The notes: generated by a model not told the origin, from the letters alone. A stretch of DNA of 64,000 nucleotides from Gammaproteobacteria bacterium (GCA_029884455.1 JAOUHU010000004.1:1-64000), one strand, 5' to 3'; numbered from the stretch's first letter, positions 46,806 through 55,978 are shown. Made by a program: numbers and translations.

Positions 46806-48693
46806 CTGCCTGCCTCATGCCTCGCCGTTGCTGGTGCTTGGCCTGCGCCGCCATTCTCACCGGCGCGTTGCATTCGCCGTAGCCATCGTAGCCATTCTCG
46901 CGCTGCACCACTTCAAAAAAGAACCGATTATTGAAGAACTCGGTGTACACATGGAAGAAACGTCGCCCTTTTGGGTCGCAATCGTAAAGCACAGATGCCT
47001 TTTTCATTTTTTCGACCAGATCCATTGGCACGTCGCGATTCTCGGCCAGGTCCCGATAATAGTTCGCCGGTATGCTCAGCAGTGGCATACCGCGCTTACG
47101 CATTTCGGCTACAGCGGCAAATATGTCACTGGTTTCGAAAGCGATTTGGTTGATCCCCGCACCACCAAAGCTTGACAGCGACAACGCGACCACCGTCTTT
47201 GCGTTGTCAGAATAGGTCAGCGGCATCCTGAGTCGATTGTCGGCGTCGTGCAAAGCGCGACTGCGTACCGTCCCGTGCGGATCGGAAAGGTCCAGTGAAT
47301 TGTCTGCCGTTAGACCGAGCAGTGCGCGATAAAACAAGACCCAGGAATCAAATTGATTTTCGGGAACCGCACGCACCAGGTGATCAACCCTGTCCAGAAT
47401 TGATGCTGGCGCATCGCTGTCATTGTCCATGACAAAATCCGTGTGCGGATCGTAACGCGGGTCGAGCAGGTGTAGAAGACTGCCGTCCGGAGCCCGCACT
47501 GCCGGCATCATGTACTCCTGTGGTCCGACGCGCTCTTCATATCGTTTATAGGCATAGAGATCGGCGCGGGCGAGCAATGCCAGCGGGTCTGACAGGCGCA
47601 ACCCGATCGCGCAAATCGTGGTGCCATGCAGGTGATGATAATAGTGCGCGAAGGTATCGCTGCCGGCATTCAGCACGATCAGCACCCCGCCTTGCTGGTA
47701 GAGAACCACGTCCTTGCTGCGGTGAGTGCCTGCTCGCCTGAAACCCAGGTTACCAAGCCAGGTCTCGAGTTCCTGCTGGCTTTCCGAGTCAACCGCGAAT
47801 TCGATAAAACCGATTGACTCTTCCTGCTGCTGGGCGGGCGGATCGCTGCCTGCAAATGCAGACCGGCTGGTTTTGCGGCCGAGGCGGAAAAGCTGTTCTT
47901 CGACAAAGGTTAGCGATCGGTAGCCATCCAGTGCGGCGGAGCGTACCGGTGCGGCACGCACGACATCATTGCGAACGTCCAGCGAAAACGGCCCCGCGTA
48001 GCCGCTGTCGAGAACGCAGGCAGCAAAACCGGACACGTCCAGTGCGCCCTGCCCCGGGAAACACCGGAAGTGTCGCCCAAGCGTTTCCAGGTCAATGGCA
48101 AGCGCCGGCGCATCGGCAAGCTGTACCATGAATATTCGCTCACCCGGAATGGTGGCCAACAGCGCCGGATCGTCCCCCTTCGCAAGTACTTCGACGCTGT
48201 CCAGTATCAGCCCGAGATTTGCATGCCCGGCAGCGGCCAGGATTTTCCAGGCCTGCAGATAACCGGTGACAAACCTGGCGGTTGCGATCGCCTCATAGCC
48301 GATGCGAATCCCCTGTACCTGCGCGCGATCCGCCAGCGCCGCCAGCTGCTCGGCTGCGATGTCCGGATTATCGAGAGCCTGGCCACCCGCGTTTGACGGG
48401 ATACGCAACAAGGTAGCACCCAACTCTCCCATCAACTCGAATTTGCGTTCTGCCCTCGCCAGCGATTCCGAGAAAGTCCGGGCGGAAACACCCTCGACAT
48501 CGGTGATCGAGTGGAATACGGAAATCGTCAAGCCGACTTCGTCAAGTAGCTGCTTTATCTCCCGCGGCTGCATTTCGCTGAACGCGAGTTCCGCCTCCGT
48601 AAGCTCGACCGAATCGAATCGCGCAGCCGCTATCGCATACAGTTTCTCCTGGAGCCCTCCACCCAGTGCGACGGCTGCGATGGACCGGCGCAT
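46789..48693 (-). CDS. 3-dehydroshikimate dehydratase, QuiC1-type fusion (TIM barrel + VOC)
   Basis: This 634-residue protein fuses an N-terminal TIM-barrel dehydratase (about 1-270: SVELTEAELAFSE, RIGYEAIATARF, LGLILDSVEVL) to a C-terminal HPPD-like VOC region (about 290-610). This matches QuiC1 enzymes that convert 3-dehydroshikimate to protocatechuate. In the VOC part the first metal His (RVDHLVRAV) and the Glu (FFFEVVQR) are present, but the second expected His reads Gln (GINQIAFET). The C-terminal domain may therefore not bind iron as in HPPD. It heads the minus-strand operon with the sugar-isomerase-like gene. Confidence 0.9.
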   Translation of the reverse strand: MRRSIAAVALGGGLQEKLYAIAAARFDSVELTEAELAFSEMQPREIKQLLDEVGLTISVFHSITDVEGVSARTFSESLARAERKFELMGELGATLLRIPSNAGGQALDNPDIAAEQLAALADRAQVQGIRIGYEAIATARFVTGYLQAWKILAAAGHANLGLILDSVEVLAKGDDPALLATIPGERIFMVQLADAPALAIDLETLGRHFRCFPGQGALDVSGFAACVLDSGYAGPFSLDVRNDVVRAAPVRSAALDGYRSLTFVEEQLFRLGRKTSRSAFAGSDPPAQQQEESIGFIEFAVDSESQQELETWLGNLGFRRAGTHRSKDVVLYQQGGVLIVLNAGSDTFAHYYHHLHGTTICAIGLRLSDPLALLARADLYAYKRYEERVGPQEYMMPAVRAPDGSLLHLLDPRYDPHTDFVMDNDSDAPASILDRVDHLVRAVPENQFDSWVLFYRALLGLTADNSLDLSDPHGTVRSRALHDADNRLRMPLTYSDNAKTVVALSLSSFGGAGINQIAFETSDIFAAVAEMRKRGMPLLSIPANYYRDLAENRDVPMDLVEKMKKASVLYDCDPKGRRFFHVYTEFFNNRFFFEVVQRENGYDGYGECNAPVRMAAQAKHQQRRGMRQADEARV

Positions 48694-48696
48694 CGG

Positions 48697-50220
48697 CTAG
48701 TCGGCCCGCAGCGTCAGCCGTCCATACCAGACACCCTGGAAGCCGGCCCTGGAATCGCCCCACACCAGGTGCAGATTCTCGTTGTCCATCGCGAGATCCT
48801 GGATGTCATCGCCGAACAGGCCTGCATTCCGATACTTGTCGAAGGCCGGTGATCGCGCGTGGCTGACTCGATGTGAAGCCCCGAAACTCTGCCCGCCATC
48901 CAGCGATACAGCCGCCCATATGTCATAGCTGTCATCGTCGTAGACCGCGCGCCAGATCAGACCCAGCACCCCGTCACGAGAAAACTCAAAGGCCGGTTTC
49001 GTAAAACGAACTGCCTCCGGTGTATGGCCGGCTGGCACAAATTCGCCCCACGTGGTACCAAAATCTTCACTGATCGCGACGCTGTAAGCTGCGGCCTCGT
49101 ATTTAAGCAGTGCAATCCGGCCAGTCCTGCTCGGATCAATTGCGATATTCACAAAGCCGCCGTTGCTCGGGCGCTCACCCGGCGCCGGTGGCGTAACGAT
49201 GAACTGGTCCAGAACCCGGTAATCGAAAGACTCGCCCTGGTTACGGCTGATACCCAGCACTACGCAGGGACAAGCCGCACTCGGAGCGCTGGCCGCAACA
49301 TAGCCTACCGCGACAATTCCATGCCCGGCGGCCGCGCTGATGCCGCGGCTGCTTTGCGGGTATTCGGGCGAATCCCAGGCGTAGACGTTTCCGAAAGACT
49401 TGCCACCGTCCGTCGAGGCCGTGATGTACGCCTGACTGCGGCGCTCGCCAGGTGGCGCCCCGCTCGTTGTCCAGCCGCCTCCGGACGTCCCGTAAATCAC
49501 ACCGGTCGAGTCATCGATTTGTGTAAACGGACGGTCCCAGGGTGAATGCGTGGCGACCCGGTCGGGCGATCCGGGCGGGAAGCCGCCCGACACAGGCGCC
49601 AGTCCGGGCGCGAAGCGATCGAGCGCAAAGTCGCTGATCATCGGCACCACAGGTCCCCAGGTCTTGCCCTTGTCAGCCGACATCATGAACGCCGACATCC
49701 CGAAATGGTCCGGGCTGCTATGCGTTTCCCGTGGTTCACAGCCGGCTATGAATACACCGTCGGCTGTTACGTCAGCAAAAGCGTCCGGGCAACGTGTAAA
49801 TGTCCCGGACAATATCGGTAATTCAGAGACCTCCCAGCTTATGCCGCCATCGTTGGTCACGGCCAGCCAGTTGATGGTCGACCCGGGGACGAGGTGGTAG
49901 TCGCCGGTACTGCCACGCGTCGCCGGGCGCCCGTGTAACTGTTGAATATTGCCCATCGCCACGATAATCATGTTGTCCGGGTTGGTCGGATCGACCGCAA
50001 TCATGGGCTCACCCGCACCACGGTTCGCATTACCGAGCACTAGGTATTCCTCGCTGACGGATTCCTGTGAATCCGGCATGGCGTTGCTTTCGGCTTGCAT
50101 AGCCGCGGCGGGCGCTGCCGCGGGTGCCTGCTCGCGTGCGCAGGCCGCGACTAATGCCAGCAGGACACAACCTGCCGGGAGGGCCGAGCACTTCAGCAAC
50201 CGCGAACCTTCGATGCTCAT
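48697..50220 (-). CDS. sialidase-like/BNR-repeat secreted lipoprotein
   Basis: This 507-residue predicted lipoprotein (lipobox LLALVAAC, about residue 28) has BNR/sialidase-type repeats forming a beta-propeller (NDGGISWEVS, SADKGKTWGP, STDGGKSFGN, SEDFGTTWGE, SLDGGQSFGA). The catalytic sialidase residues are not clear, so glycosidase activity is not established; many such proteins simply bind glycans. GGGGAG is six bases upstream of the ATG at 50220. It lies 3 bases upstream of the QuiC1 start on the same strand, so it may be co-transcribed with the island. Confidence 0.82.
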   Translation of the reverse strand: MSIEGSRLLKCSALPAGCVLLALVAACAREQAPAAAPAAAMQAESNAMPDSQESVSEEYLVLGNANRGAGEPMIAVDPTNPDNMIIVAMGNIQQLHGRPATRGSTGDYHLVPGSTINWLAVTNDGGISWEVSELPILSGTFTRCPDAFADVTADGVFIAGCEPRETHSSPDHFGMSAFMMSADKGKTWGPVVPMISDFALDRFAPGLAPVSGGFPPGSPDRVATHSPWDRPFTQIDDSTGVIYGTSGGGWTTSGAPPGERRSQAYITASTDGGKSFGNVYAWDSPEYPQSSRGISAAAGHGIVAVGYVAASAPSAACPCVVLGISRNQGESFDYRVLDQFIVTPPAPGERPSNGGFVNIAIDPSRTGRIALLKYEAAAYSVAISEDFGTTWGEFVPAGHTPEAVRFTKPAFEFSRDGVLGLIWRAVYDDDSYDIWAAVSLDGGQSFGASHRVSHARSPAFDKYRNAGLFGDDIQDLAMDNENLHLVWGDSRAGFQGVWYGRLTLRAD

Positions 50221-50385
50221 CTGCGACTCCCCGCCGCGTTTGCGGCGCCATTGATTATCCGGCTCGAACGGATCGGAAAAAGATTGTACTATCGAGTTAG
50301 TGAATTTAACAGTCTGCACCGGCAACGACGTGCCACTGCTGGTTGTGGCAGCGGCATCCCGGCAAGAACGACCAAGGGTCTTTGT

Positions 50386-51207
50386 ATGAGCGAATATGTC
50401 CGTAATCCCTGGTGGCACACCGGGATTATCAATATGGAGCCCGGCGTCATCGAGTTCTTTGGCTATCCGATCCAGGACTTGATTGGCAAGCTGAGCTTTT
50501 CACAGATGATCTTCTTGATGCTGCGTGCAGAAATACCGACCAGCAGCCAGGCGGCGCTGCTTGACGCGGCGTTGATGTCGGGCGTCGACCATGGTCCACA
50601 GGCGCCGAGCATTGCCATCGCGCGGATGGCGATTACCTGTGGTGTCGGCCTCAATAATGCAATGGCGTCCGCCCTGAATACTCTCGGCGATGTGCATGGC
50701 GGCGCCGGGGAACAATCCGTGGAGTTGTTTCAGAACATTGCATCTTCAGTCGACACCGGCACAGGCCTCGAGCAAGCGGTTGCAAGCGAAGTTGCGAAAT
50801 TTGTTGCCGAGCGCGGCAAGTACATTCCGGGATTCGGGCATCGATTTCACGACGTTGATCCGCGTGCACCGCGATTACTGGAAATCGTCCGGCAGGCGGC
50901 GCGCGACGGTGCAATCTCGGGGCGATACCGGGAAATTGCCTTGGCCGTAGAGGCATCGCTGGCCGACGTAGCGCGCGGCAAGCGTGTACCGATGAATATC
51001 GACGGCGCAACAGCCGTTGTGTACGCGGAACTTGGCTTTCCGGCACCGTTGGCAAGAGGCCTGTTCTGCTTGTCGCGCGCGGTCGGGATTCTGGCGCACG
51101 CCTGGGAGCAACAATGCCAGGGTGGACGCAACAAAGGCCCAATTCCGCGTAACGAATTGGCAAGCTACACCGGGCCAGCAAAGAGAACTGTGCCAGAAGA
51201 TATCTAG
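50386..51207 (+). CDS. citrate-synthase-fold protein, citryl-CoA lyase-like
   Basis: This 273-residue protein is a short member of the citrate synthase superfamily. The catalytic triad is visible: GDVHGGAGEQ (His), IPGFGHRFHDVDPRA (His) and MNIDGATAVV (Asp). Short stand-alone members are usually annotated citryl-CoA lyase; they cleave or form a carbon-carbon bond involving an acyl-CoA. It is divergent from the sialidase-like gene and sits upstream of the dehydroquinase pair. It could take up the acyl-CoA formed by the island's acylating aldehyde dehydrogenase. The ATG at 50386 has AAGGGT upstream. Confidence 0.82.
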   Translation: MSEYVRNPWWHTGIINMEPGVIEFFGYPIQDLIGKLSFSQMIFLMLRAEIPTSSQAALLDAALMSGVDHGPQAPSIAIARMAITCGVGLNNAMASALNTLGDVHGGAGEQSVELFQNIASSVDTGTGLEQAVASEVAKFVAERGKYIPGFGHRFHDVDPRAPRLLEIVRQAARDGAISGRYREIALAVEASLADVARGKRVPMNIDGATAVVYAELGFPAPLARGLFCLSRAVGILAHAWEQQCQGGRNKGPIPRNELASYTGPAKRTVPEDI

Positions 51208-51231
51208 GAAATGCGCTTGACCGGCGTCGGC

Positions 51232-51260
51232 TTGACAGTGTTGGCAGCTAGCTGAAATAC
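51232..51260 (+). promoter_or_regulatory. possible promoter for the dehydroquinase pair
   Basis: A perfect TTGACA (51232-51237) is followed after 17 bases by AAATAC (51255-51260), a weak -10. It lies in the 161-base gap before the dehydroquinase-like genes. Confidence 0.4.
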
Positions 51261-51368
51261 TCGGGCGCAAGCTGACGGCGCGCAGTCGCCGTGTCCAATC
51301 GACCGTACCAATACACACAATATTAAGTGATCTCCCTTGCATCACAGCATGGCGCGGCGGAACATGAT

Positions 51369-51845
51369 TTGAAGAACACGGTTTTGATTCTGAATGGTCC
51401 CGGCCTAGGCGACCTTGGCAACTATAACAGCAGGCTGTACGGCAGGATGACGCTCGCGAGCCTGGCGTCAGACTGTCAGGCCTTATGCGACGCGTTGGGA
51501 TTAGAACTCGACTTCCGCCAGACGGATAATCAAGACGAGATGTTTCGCTGGATAGCGAAAGACAGCGAAAAATTTGACGGCGTCATTATCAATCCGATTG
51601 GCCACTCGCCTGCGATGATGCAGATGTTCGAGCTGTACCGCTCCGCGATCCAGATGATAGCAAGCCTCAAGAAGCCCGTGATTGAGGTTCACATCACAAA
51701 TATTTATCGGCACGTTGACGAGGTTACACAACCGCTGCATGAGCCTGCCGGTGAGATGGGTTTCATCTGCGGCTTCGGCAAACTAGGTTACCTGCTGGCA
51801 ATTCGTGCGCTGGCACGCAAGTTCGGCGCGGCCAGGGAAACCTGA
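51369..51845 (+). CDS. divergent type II 3-dehydroquinase-like protein
   Basis: This 158-residue protein has the type II dehydroquinase fold (VLILNGPGLGDLG, VEVHITNIY, GLKL-type end), but several catalytic positions have changed. NGPN reads NGPG; the lid-loop Arg-Glu (RRE) reads YN; and the THTS motif reads SPAM, so the active-site His is lost. The loop Tyr, the first catalytic-pocket Asn (IINPIG) and the His of EVHITN are kept. It is unlikely to be a normal dehydroquinase. A TTG at 51369 gives the usual family start; a GTG at 51327 would add 14 residues. The canonical enzyme follows 30 bases later. Confidence 0.85.
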   Translation: MKNTVLILNGPGLGDLGNYNSRLYGRMTLASLASDCQALCDALGLELDFRQTDNQDEMFRWIAKDSEKFDGVIINPIGHSPAMMQMFELYRSAIQMIASLKKPVIEVHITNIYRHVDEVTQPLHEPAGEMGFICGFGKLGYLLAIRALARKFGAARET

Positions 51846-51875
51846 GCAGCATGAGCACACAGAGAGCTTTCAATT

Positions 51876-52340
51876 GTGGCTAAGAAAATCTTCGTGATTA
51901 ATGGTCCGAACCTGAATCTGCTGGGCAGGAGAGAACCTGAGATCTATGGCCATGAGTCGCTCGAAGATATTGCCGTACTCTGCCGCAAAGTCGGCAACGC
52001 ACACAATTTGCTTATCGATTTTCGACAGTCGAATCATGAAGGCCAGATCGTTGACTGGATCCAGGAGGCGATTGGCAATGTTGATGCAATAGTCATCAAT
52101 GCAGCCGCGTACACGCATACCTCGGTTGCGATTCATGACGCGCTGCGCGCCTACAACGGTTACAAGGTAGAGCTGCATATTTCAAACCCGCACCTGCGCG
52201 AATCCTTCCGGCACACTTCTTATGTGTCGACCGCGGTTGATGCGATTGTCGCCGGTCTCGGGACCATGGCTTACGAGTTGGTCATCGAACTGGTCCACGA
52301 CGTCTTGCGCAATTCCACAAAGCCGCGTTCGGCCTTGTAA
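51876..52340 (+). CDS. aroQ: type II 3-dehydroquinate dehydratase
   Basis: This 154-residue enzyme converts 3-dehydroquinate to 3-dehydroshikimate. All expected residues are present: NGPNLNLLGRREPEIYG (Asn, lid Arg, Tyr), INAAAYTHTSVA (Asn, His) and ELHISNPHLRESFRH (His, Ser/Asn, Arg). The enzyme is a dodecamer in known cases. It supplies the middle step between the quinate dehydrogenase and QuiC1. It might also serve aromatic biosynthesis; its place beside catabolic genes favours degradation. The GTG at 51876 begins MAKKIFVINGPN. Confidence 0.93.
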   Translation: MAKKIFVINGPNLNLLGRREPEIYGHESLEDIAVLCRKVGNAHNLLIDFRQSNHEGQIVDWIQEAIGNVDAIVINAAAYTHTSVAIHDALRAYNGYKVELHISNPHLRESFRHTSYVSTAVDAIVAGLGTMAYELVIELVHDVLRNSTKPRSAL

Positions 52341-52449
52341 GCACCAGCCCGGCGAGTAGATTTCGGCCAACTTTTTGTTCACATACGCCGATATCCGGCT
52401 GTAGCGCGTTTGCTACCCTTTGTTTAATGATCTGCGGCCGATTCGATTG

Positions 52450-54744
52450 ATGACAGCTCTGTTGAACACAGTGACGCTTTGCGGTGGGCGGAAGCGCGGT
52501 CGCCCTGTGGCCATGGCCGTGGCTATCCTGATTGGGGCCAGTTCCCTTTCGGAACCGGCCAGGGCGCAGGCTACGAGCAAGAGCGCTGATATTCCGCGTG
52601 TTAGCGAGGCACCGAAGATCGATGGTCAGTTGTCGCCTGGCGAGTGGGATGGCGCTACCGTCATACGCGACCTGCACCAGGTGTCTCCGGTAGAGTTTGC
52701 CAGCCCGTCCGAGGAGACGATCTGGTACGTCATGTACGATGAACAGGCCTTGTATGTCGCCGCAATCGCCACCGACAGCGACCCGGCAAACATCACCGCA
52801 AAGACCTTGCGACAAGGTGGCTCACTGAATGCCGACGATACGCTTACGCTGCTGGTGGACGCGTTCAACAACAAACGCAGTGGCTATTCGTTTTCCGTCA
52901 ATCCCTATGGTGTCCGCGAAGACGGCATTTACACCAGCGGCACACGCCTGTCGGACGACTGGGACGGAATCTGGCGCGCCGATGCAAGCCTGACGGCGAA
53001 CGGCTGGACCATGGAACTCGCCATCCCGTTCAAGACGCTGACGTTCGATCCAACGAATGACACCTGGGGAATCAACCTGAGCCGGGAAATCCGGCGCAGG
53101 AACGAGGAGATTGCCTGGAATTCGCACAACGGCAGTGTCGATCCGACCGTTTCGGGCGAATTTCGCGGGTTTCAGGGCCTTGATCAGGGCCGCGGCCTCG
53201 ACATCATTCCTTCGCTCAGCGCAACCTCGTCGAGTGATCACATCACCAACGACAGTGAGTCCGAGCTGCGTCCATCGCTGGATATCAACTACAAGCTGAC
53301 GCCGGCAATTAACATGCTCGTAACGCTGAATACCGACTTTGCCGCGACCGAGGTGGATGGCCGGCAACTCGACGTCAATCGCTTCAGCCTGTTCTTTCCG
53401 GAGAAGCGAAGTTTTTTCCTCGCGGATTTCGACATTTTCCAGTTTGGTGGCATATCCACGGGCGGTGGTGGCGGCGGTGGTGGCGGCGGCGGTGGCGCCA
53501 GCGTCCCCGGCGCCTTTTCCGGAACCAACGGACTGCCGTTCTACTCGCGCCGCATCGGGCTAAGCTCAACAGGCGAGGCGGTTGATCTGATCGGCGGTCT
53601 GAAACTCAGCGGGCGCATTGGCGGAACGGACTTCGGCACCTTGTACGTTCGTCAGGACGAGTTCGAGGATATCGATGCGTCTGACCTGTTTATCGCCCGG
53701 GTCACTCATGGTGTGCTTGCCGAATCGTCGCTTGGCGCCATCGCCACCGCAGGCGATCCGACCTCTAACGAATCCAGCTCACTGCTGGGCCTGGACTTCA
53801 ACTACCGTAATACGCAGCTGCCGCATAATCGCAGCCTCGAGGGCTGGTTCTGGGTACAACAGTCGCACAACGAGGGGCTGGCAGGCGACGATTTTGCCTG
53901 GAGCGCCGCGCTCGGCATGCCGGCGCAGGAAGGCTGGGAAATTGGTGGCCAGGTCAGCGAAACCCAGCAAAATTATGATCCGCGCCTCGGCTTCGCCAAC
54001 CGCACTGGCGTACGCCAGTATTCGGGTCGGGCTCGCCACCGCTGGGTCAACGACGAGTCGCGCTGGTTCCAGCGTTTTGAATCGAGGGTGTTTTTCAATC
54101 GCTGGGAGTATCTCGACACCGGACTACTGCAGTCGCAACGCATCGGCCTGGTCATGTTCGACACGCAGTCGGCCAGCAACGATAGCCTGCGTATCGGCCT
54201 GTCGAACTTCACCGAACGGCTGCTCGACGGTGAAAATCCACTTGCCCGCCTCGGCATCGATCTGGCGCCGGGTGAATATGAATTTGATCGCTGGGACTTC
54301 AACGTTCGCACCGGCAGCCATCGACCGGTCAGTGTCAATTTGCGTGTCGAGGGCGGCGACTTCTACGACGGCGAACTGTTTACCGTCAGCCCCGGGATCG
54401 AGTGGCAACTGAACGATCACGTCGCGTTCGAGATGGAGTTTGATTACAACAAGTATGATTTCCCAGGTGCGGAAGCCACGACGCGCCAGCTTACCTTCGA
54501 AAATGTCAACGCTTTCAACAAGAGCTGGTCACTCTCGTTGCTGGTCCAATACGACAACCTTTCGGACGAAATGGGCATTAACACGCGCTTGCATTACAAC
54601 CGGGCCGCGGGCCAGGACTTCTGGCTGGTCCTTAATCACAACATGCAACAGTTTGACCCGTCCGATCCGGACTACCGGAACAACGACTTTCGCAGCACGG
54701 AAACACTGGCGACGCTGAAGTTCAGGTATACATTTCGCCTGTGA
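52450..54744 (+). CDS. outer-membrane CBM9-DUF5916 protein
   Basis: This ~764-residue protein has a signal region, a CBM9-like beta-sandwich (about 45-235: PKIDGQLSPGEWDGA, then DDTLTLLVDAFNNKRSGY), and a long C-terminal DUF5916 region likely forming an outer-membrane beta barrel, ending in LKFRYTFRL as such barrels do. A run of 12 glycines (53461-53496) lies in a loop after FGGIST. The family is often next to peptidases or carbohydrate genes, but its function is unknown. The start is uncertain: I chose the ATG at 52450; a TTG at 52420 or an ATG at 52513 are alternatives. Confidence 0.83.
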   Translation: MTALLNTVTLCGGRKRGRPVAMAVAILIGASSLSEPARAQATSKSADIPRVSEAPKIDGQLSPGEWDGATVIRDLHQVSPVEFASPSEETIWYVMYDEQALYVAAIATDSDPANITAKTLRQGGSLNADDTLTLLVDAFNNKRSGYSFSVNPYGVREDGIYTSGTRLSDDWDGIWRADASLTANGWTMELAIPFKTLTFDPTNDTWGINLSREIRRRNEEIAWNSHNGSVDPTVSGEFRGFQGLDQGRGLDIIPSLSATSSSDHITNDSESELRPSLDINYKLTPAINMLVTLNTDFAATEVDGRQLDVNRFSLFFPEKRSFFLADFDIFQFGGISTGGGGGGGGGGGGASVPGAFSGTNGLPFYSRRIGLSSTGEAVDLIGGLKLSGRIGGTDFGTLYVRQDEFEDIDASDLFIARVTHGVLAESSLGAIATAGDPTSNESSSLLGLDFNYRNTQLPHNRSLEGWFWVQQSHNEGLAGDDFAWSAALGMPAQEGWEIGGQVSETQQNYDPRLGFANRTGVRQYSGRARHRWVNDESRWFQRFESRVFFNRWEYLDTGLLQSQRIGLVMFDTQSASNDSLRIGLSNFTERLLDGENPLARLGIDLAPGEYEFDRWDFNVRTGSHRPVSVNLRVEGGDFYDGELFTVSPGIEWQLNDHVAFEMEFDYNKYDFPGAEATTRQLTFENVNAFNKSWSLSLLVQYDNLSDEMGINTRLHYNRAAGQDFWLVLNHNMQQFDPSDPDYRNNDFRSTETLATLKFRYTFRL

Positions 54745-54880
54745 CGCCAGCATAGCCGGCGGCAGTTGCAGACCTGGCGTCAATATGGAGATCGTGCAAC
54801 GCCTGACCAGGTCCCGATCCGGGCGTCGTGCCAATCACCAGGATCTCGTCTTCAATCTCATCGGCTTTTGAACTAAAAGA
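54722..54880 (-). pseudogene. possible TonB-receptor N-terminal fragment
   Basis: In one minus-strand frame the sequence reads FSHSFSSKADEIEDEILVIG, then TTPGSGPGQALHDL, and stops at 54722. DEILVIGTTPGSG is the kind of sequence that starts the plug domain of TonB-dependent receptors. There is no start codon or signal peptide and no barrel, and the stop lies inside the DUF5916 gene. The similarity is short, so this may be chance. Confidence 0.3.
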
Positions 54881-54925
54881 GTGACTGAAGCATGGCCTTG
54901 TGTGGAGCTTGTGGAAGCATCAGCG

Positions 54926-55945
54926 TTAAATCCGGATGTCACGCCAACAGTCACCGCGAGCCGACGCAAACAGTTCCCGGATTATAGTCAGCGTCAGAAG
55001 TGCATCCTCCAATTCCCATGTCCTGACCTTCTCGCCCAGCAGGTGGCGCGAGAAGCGTTCGATTTCCAATCCATACTGGCTAACCGCGGGGAATTCAAAT
55101 TTCTGTGTTTCGAAGCCACCATAACTTTCGAGGTCGCCGACAAAAAGGTGACACGCTGTCGGCCGAGCCTGCGCGTAGGGGAAGTCACAACGTAGCCAGC
55201 CGTGTGAACCCAACACGGAGAACTGCTGGTGAGTGGCCCAGGCCGAGGCGCCGCCCTGGGTGGAGACGGTGAACGTTGCATGCGCATCGCCGTAATCGAG
55301 AATCGCAGTACTGAGTCGATCGATTTTTAAGTCCGGATCATGCTCCATGACGCCGAGCACCCGTCGGGGCGGGCGCTTGAAAATCATTGTGGCTGCGCTG
55401 ATTGCGTATGAACCCAGATCATAGGTGGCGCCGCCGCCCAGCTCCGGGCTGTTGCGTATGTCGTCGGGATTCATGAAACGCATGGCCAGCACGCCATGGG
55501 CAGCGAGTGGTGTGCCGATAGCGTCCGCCGCCAGCAGCTCGTCGATCTTGTCCCACTGCGGATGATTCTTGTAGCCGAAGCCTTCTTCAATGTGCTTGCC
55601 AGTGCGATCACGCACTTCGATGACCGCCCTTACATCCTCCGGCAGCAACGACATGGGCTTTTCGCAGAGCACATGCTTGCCGGCCTCCATGGCCCTGATA
55701 CTCCATTCGCGATGCAGATTGTTTGGCAAAGGAATATAGACTGCGTCAATCTCCGCGTCGTCCAGCAAAGCTTCATAGGAACCATACGCCTTTGGAATAT
55801 TCAGATCCGCGGCGGCCCGTTTCGACTTCTCAAGACTGCGGGATGCAATTGCATGGGCACGGGCGCAAGCCACCTGTGCCATGAATGGTATCGTCCGGGT
55901 CAATGCAATATTTGCAGTGCCAAGAATGCCCCAGTTGACAGTCAT
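54926..55945 (-). CDS. Gfo/Idh/MocA-family oxidoreductase
   Basis: This 339-residue NAD(P)-dependent sugar or polyol dehydrogenase begins MTVNWGILGTANIALTRTI (Rossmann glycine motif). HVLCEKPMSLL supplies the conserved EKP. The C-terminal domain includes GGGATYDLGSYAI. The substrate is unknown. A GTG at 55978 would add 11 residues; I prefer the ATG at 55945. It is the last gene of a minus-strand operon with PQQ dehydrogenase, ThuA-like and hydrolase genes; ThuA and Gfo/Idh partners often act on oxidised sugars or glycosides. Confidence 0.9.
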   Translation of the reverse strand: MTVNWGILGTANIALTRTIPFMAQVACARAHAIASRSLEKSKRAAADLNIPKAYGSYEALLDDAEIDAVYIPLPNNLHREWSIRAMEAGKHVLCEKPMSLLPEDVRAVIEVRDRTGKHIEEGFGYKNHPQWDKIDELLAADAIGTPLAAHGVLAMRFMNPDDIRNSPELGGGATYDLGSYAISAATMIFKRPPRRVLGVMEHDPDLKIDRLSTAILDYGDAHATFTVSTQGGASAWATHQQFSVLGSHGWLRCDFPYAQARPTACHLFVGDLESYGGFETQKFEFPAVSQYGLEIERFSRHLLGEKVRTWELEDALLTLTIIRELFASARGDCWRDIRI

Positions 55946-55978
55946 GAATCCCCCGTTCGCTGCAAGTCCGGCTGACAC

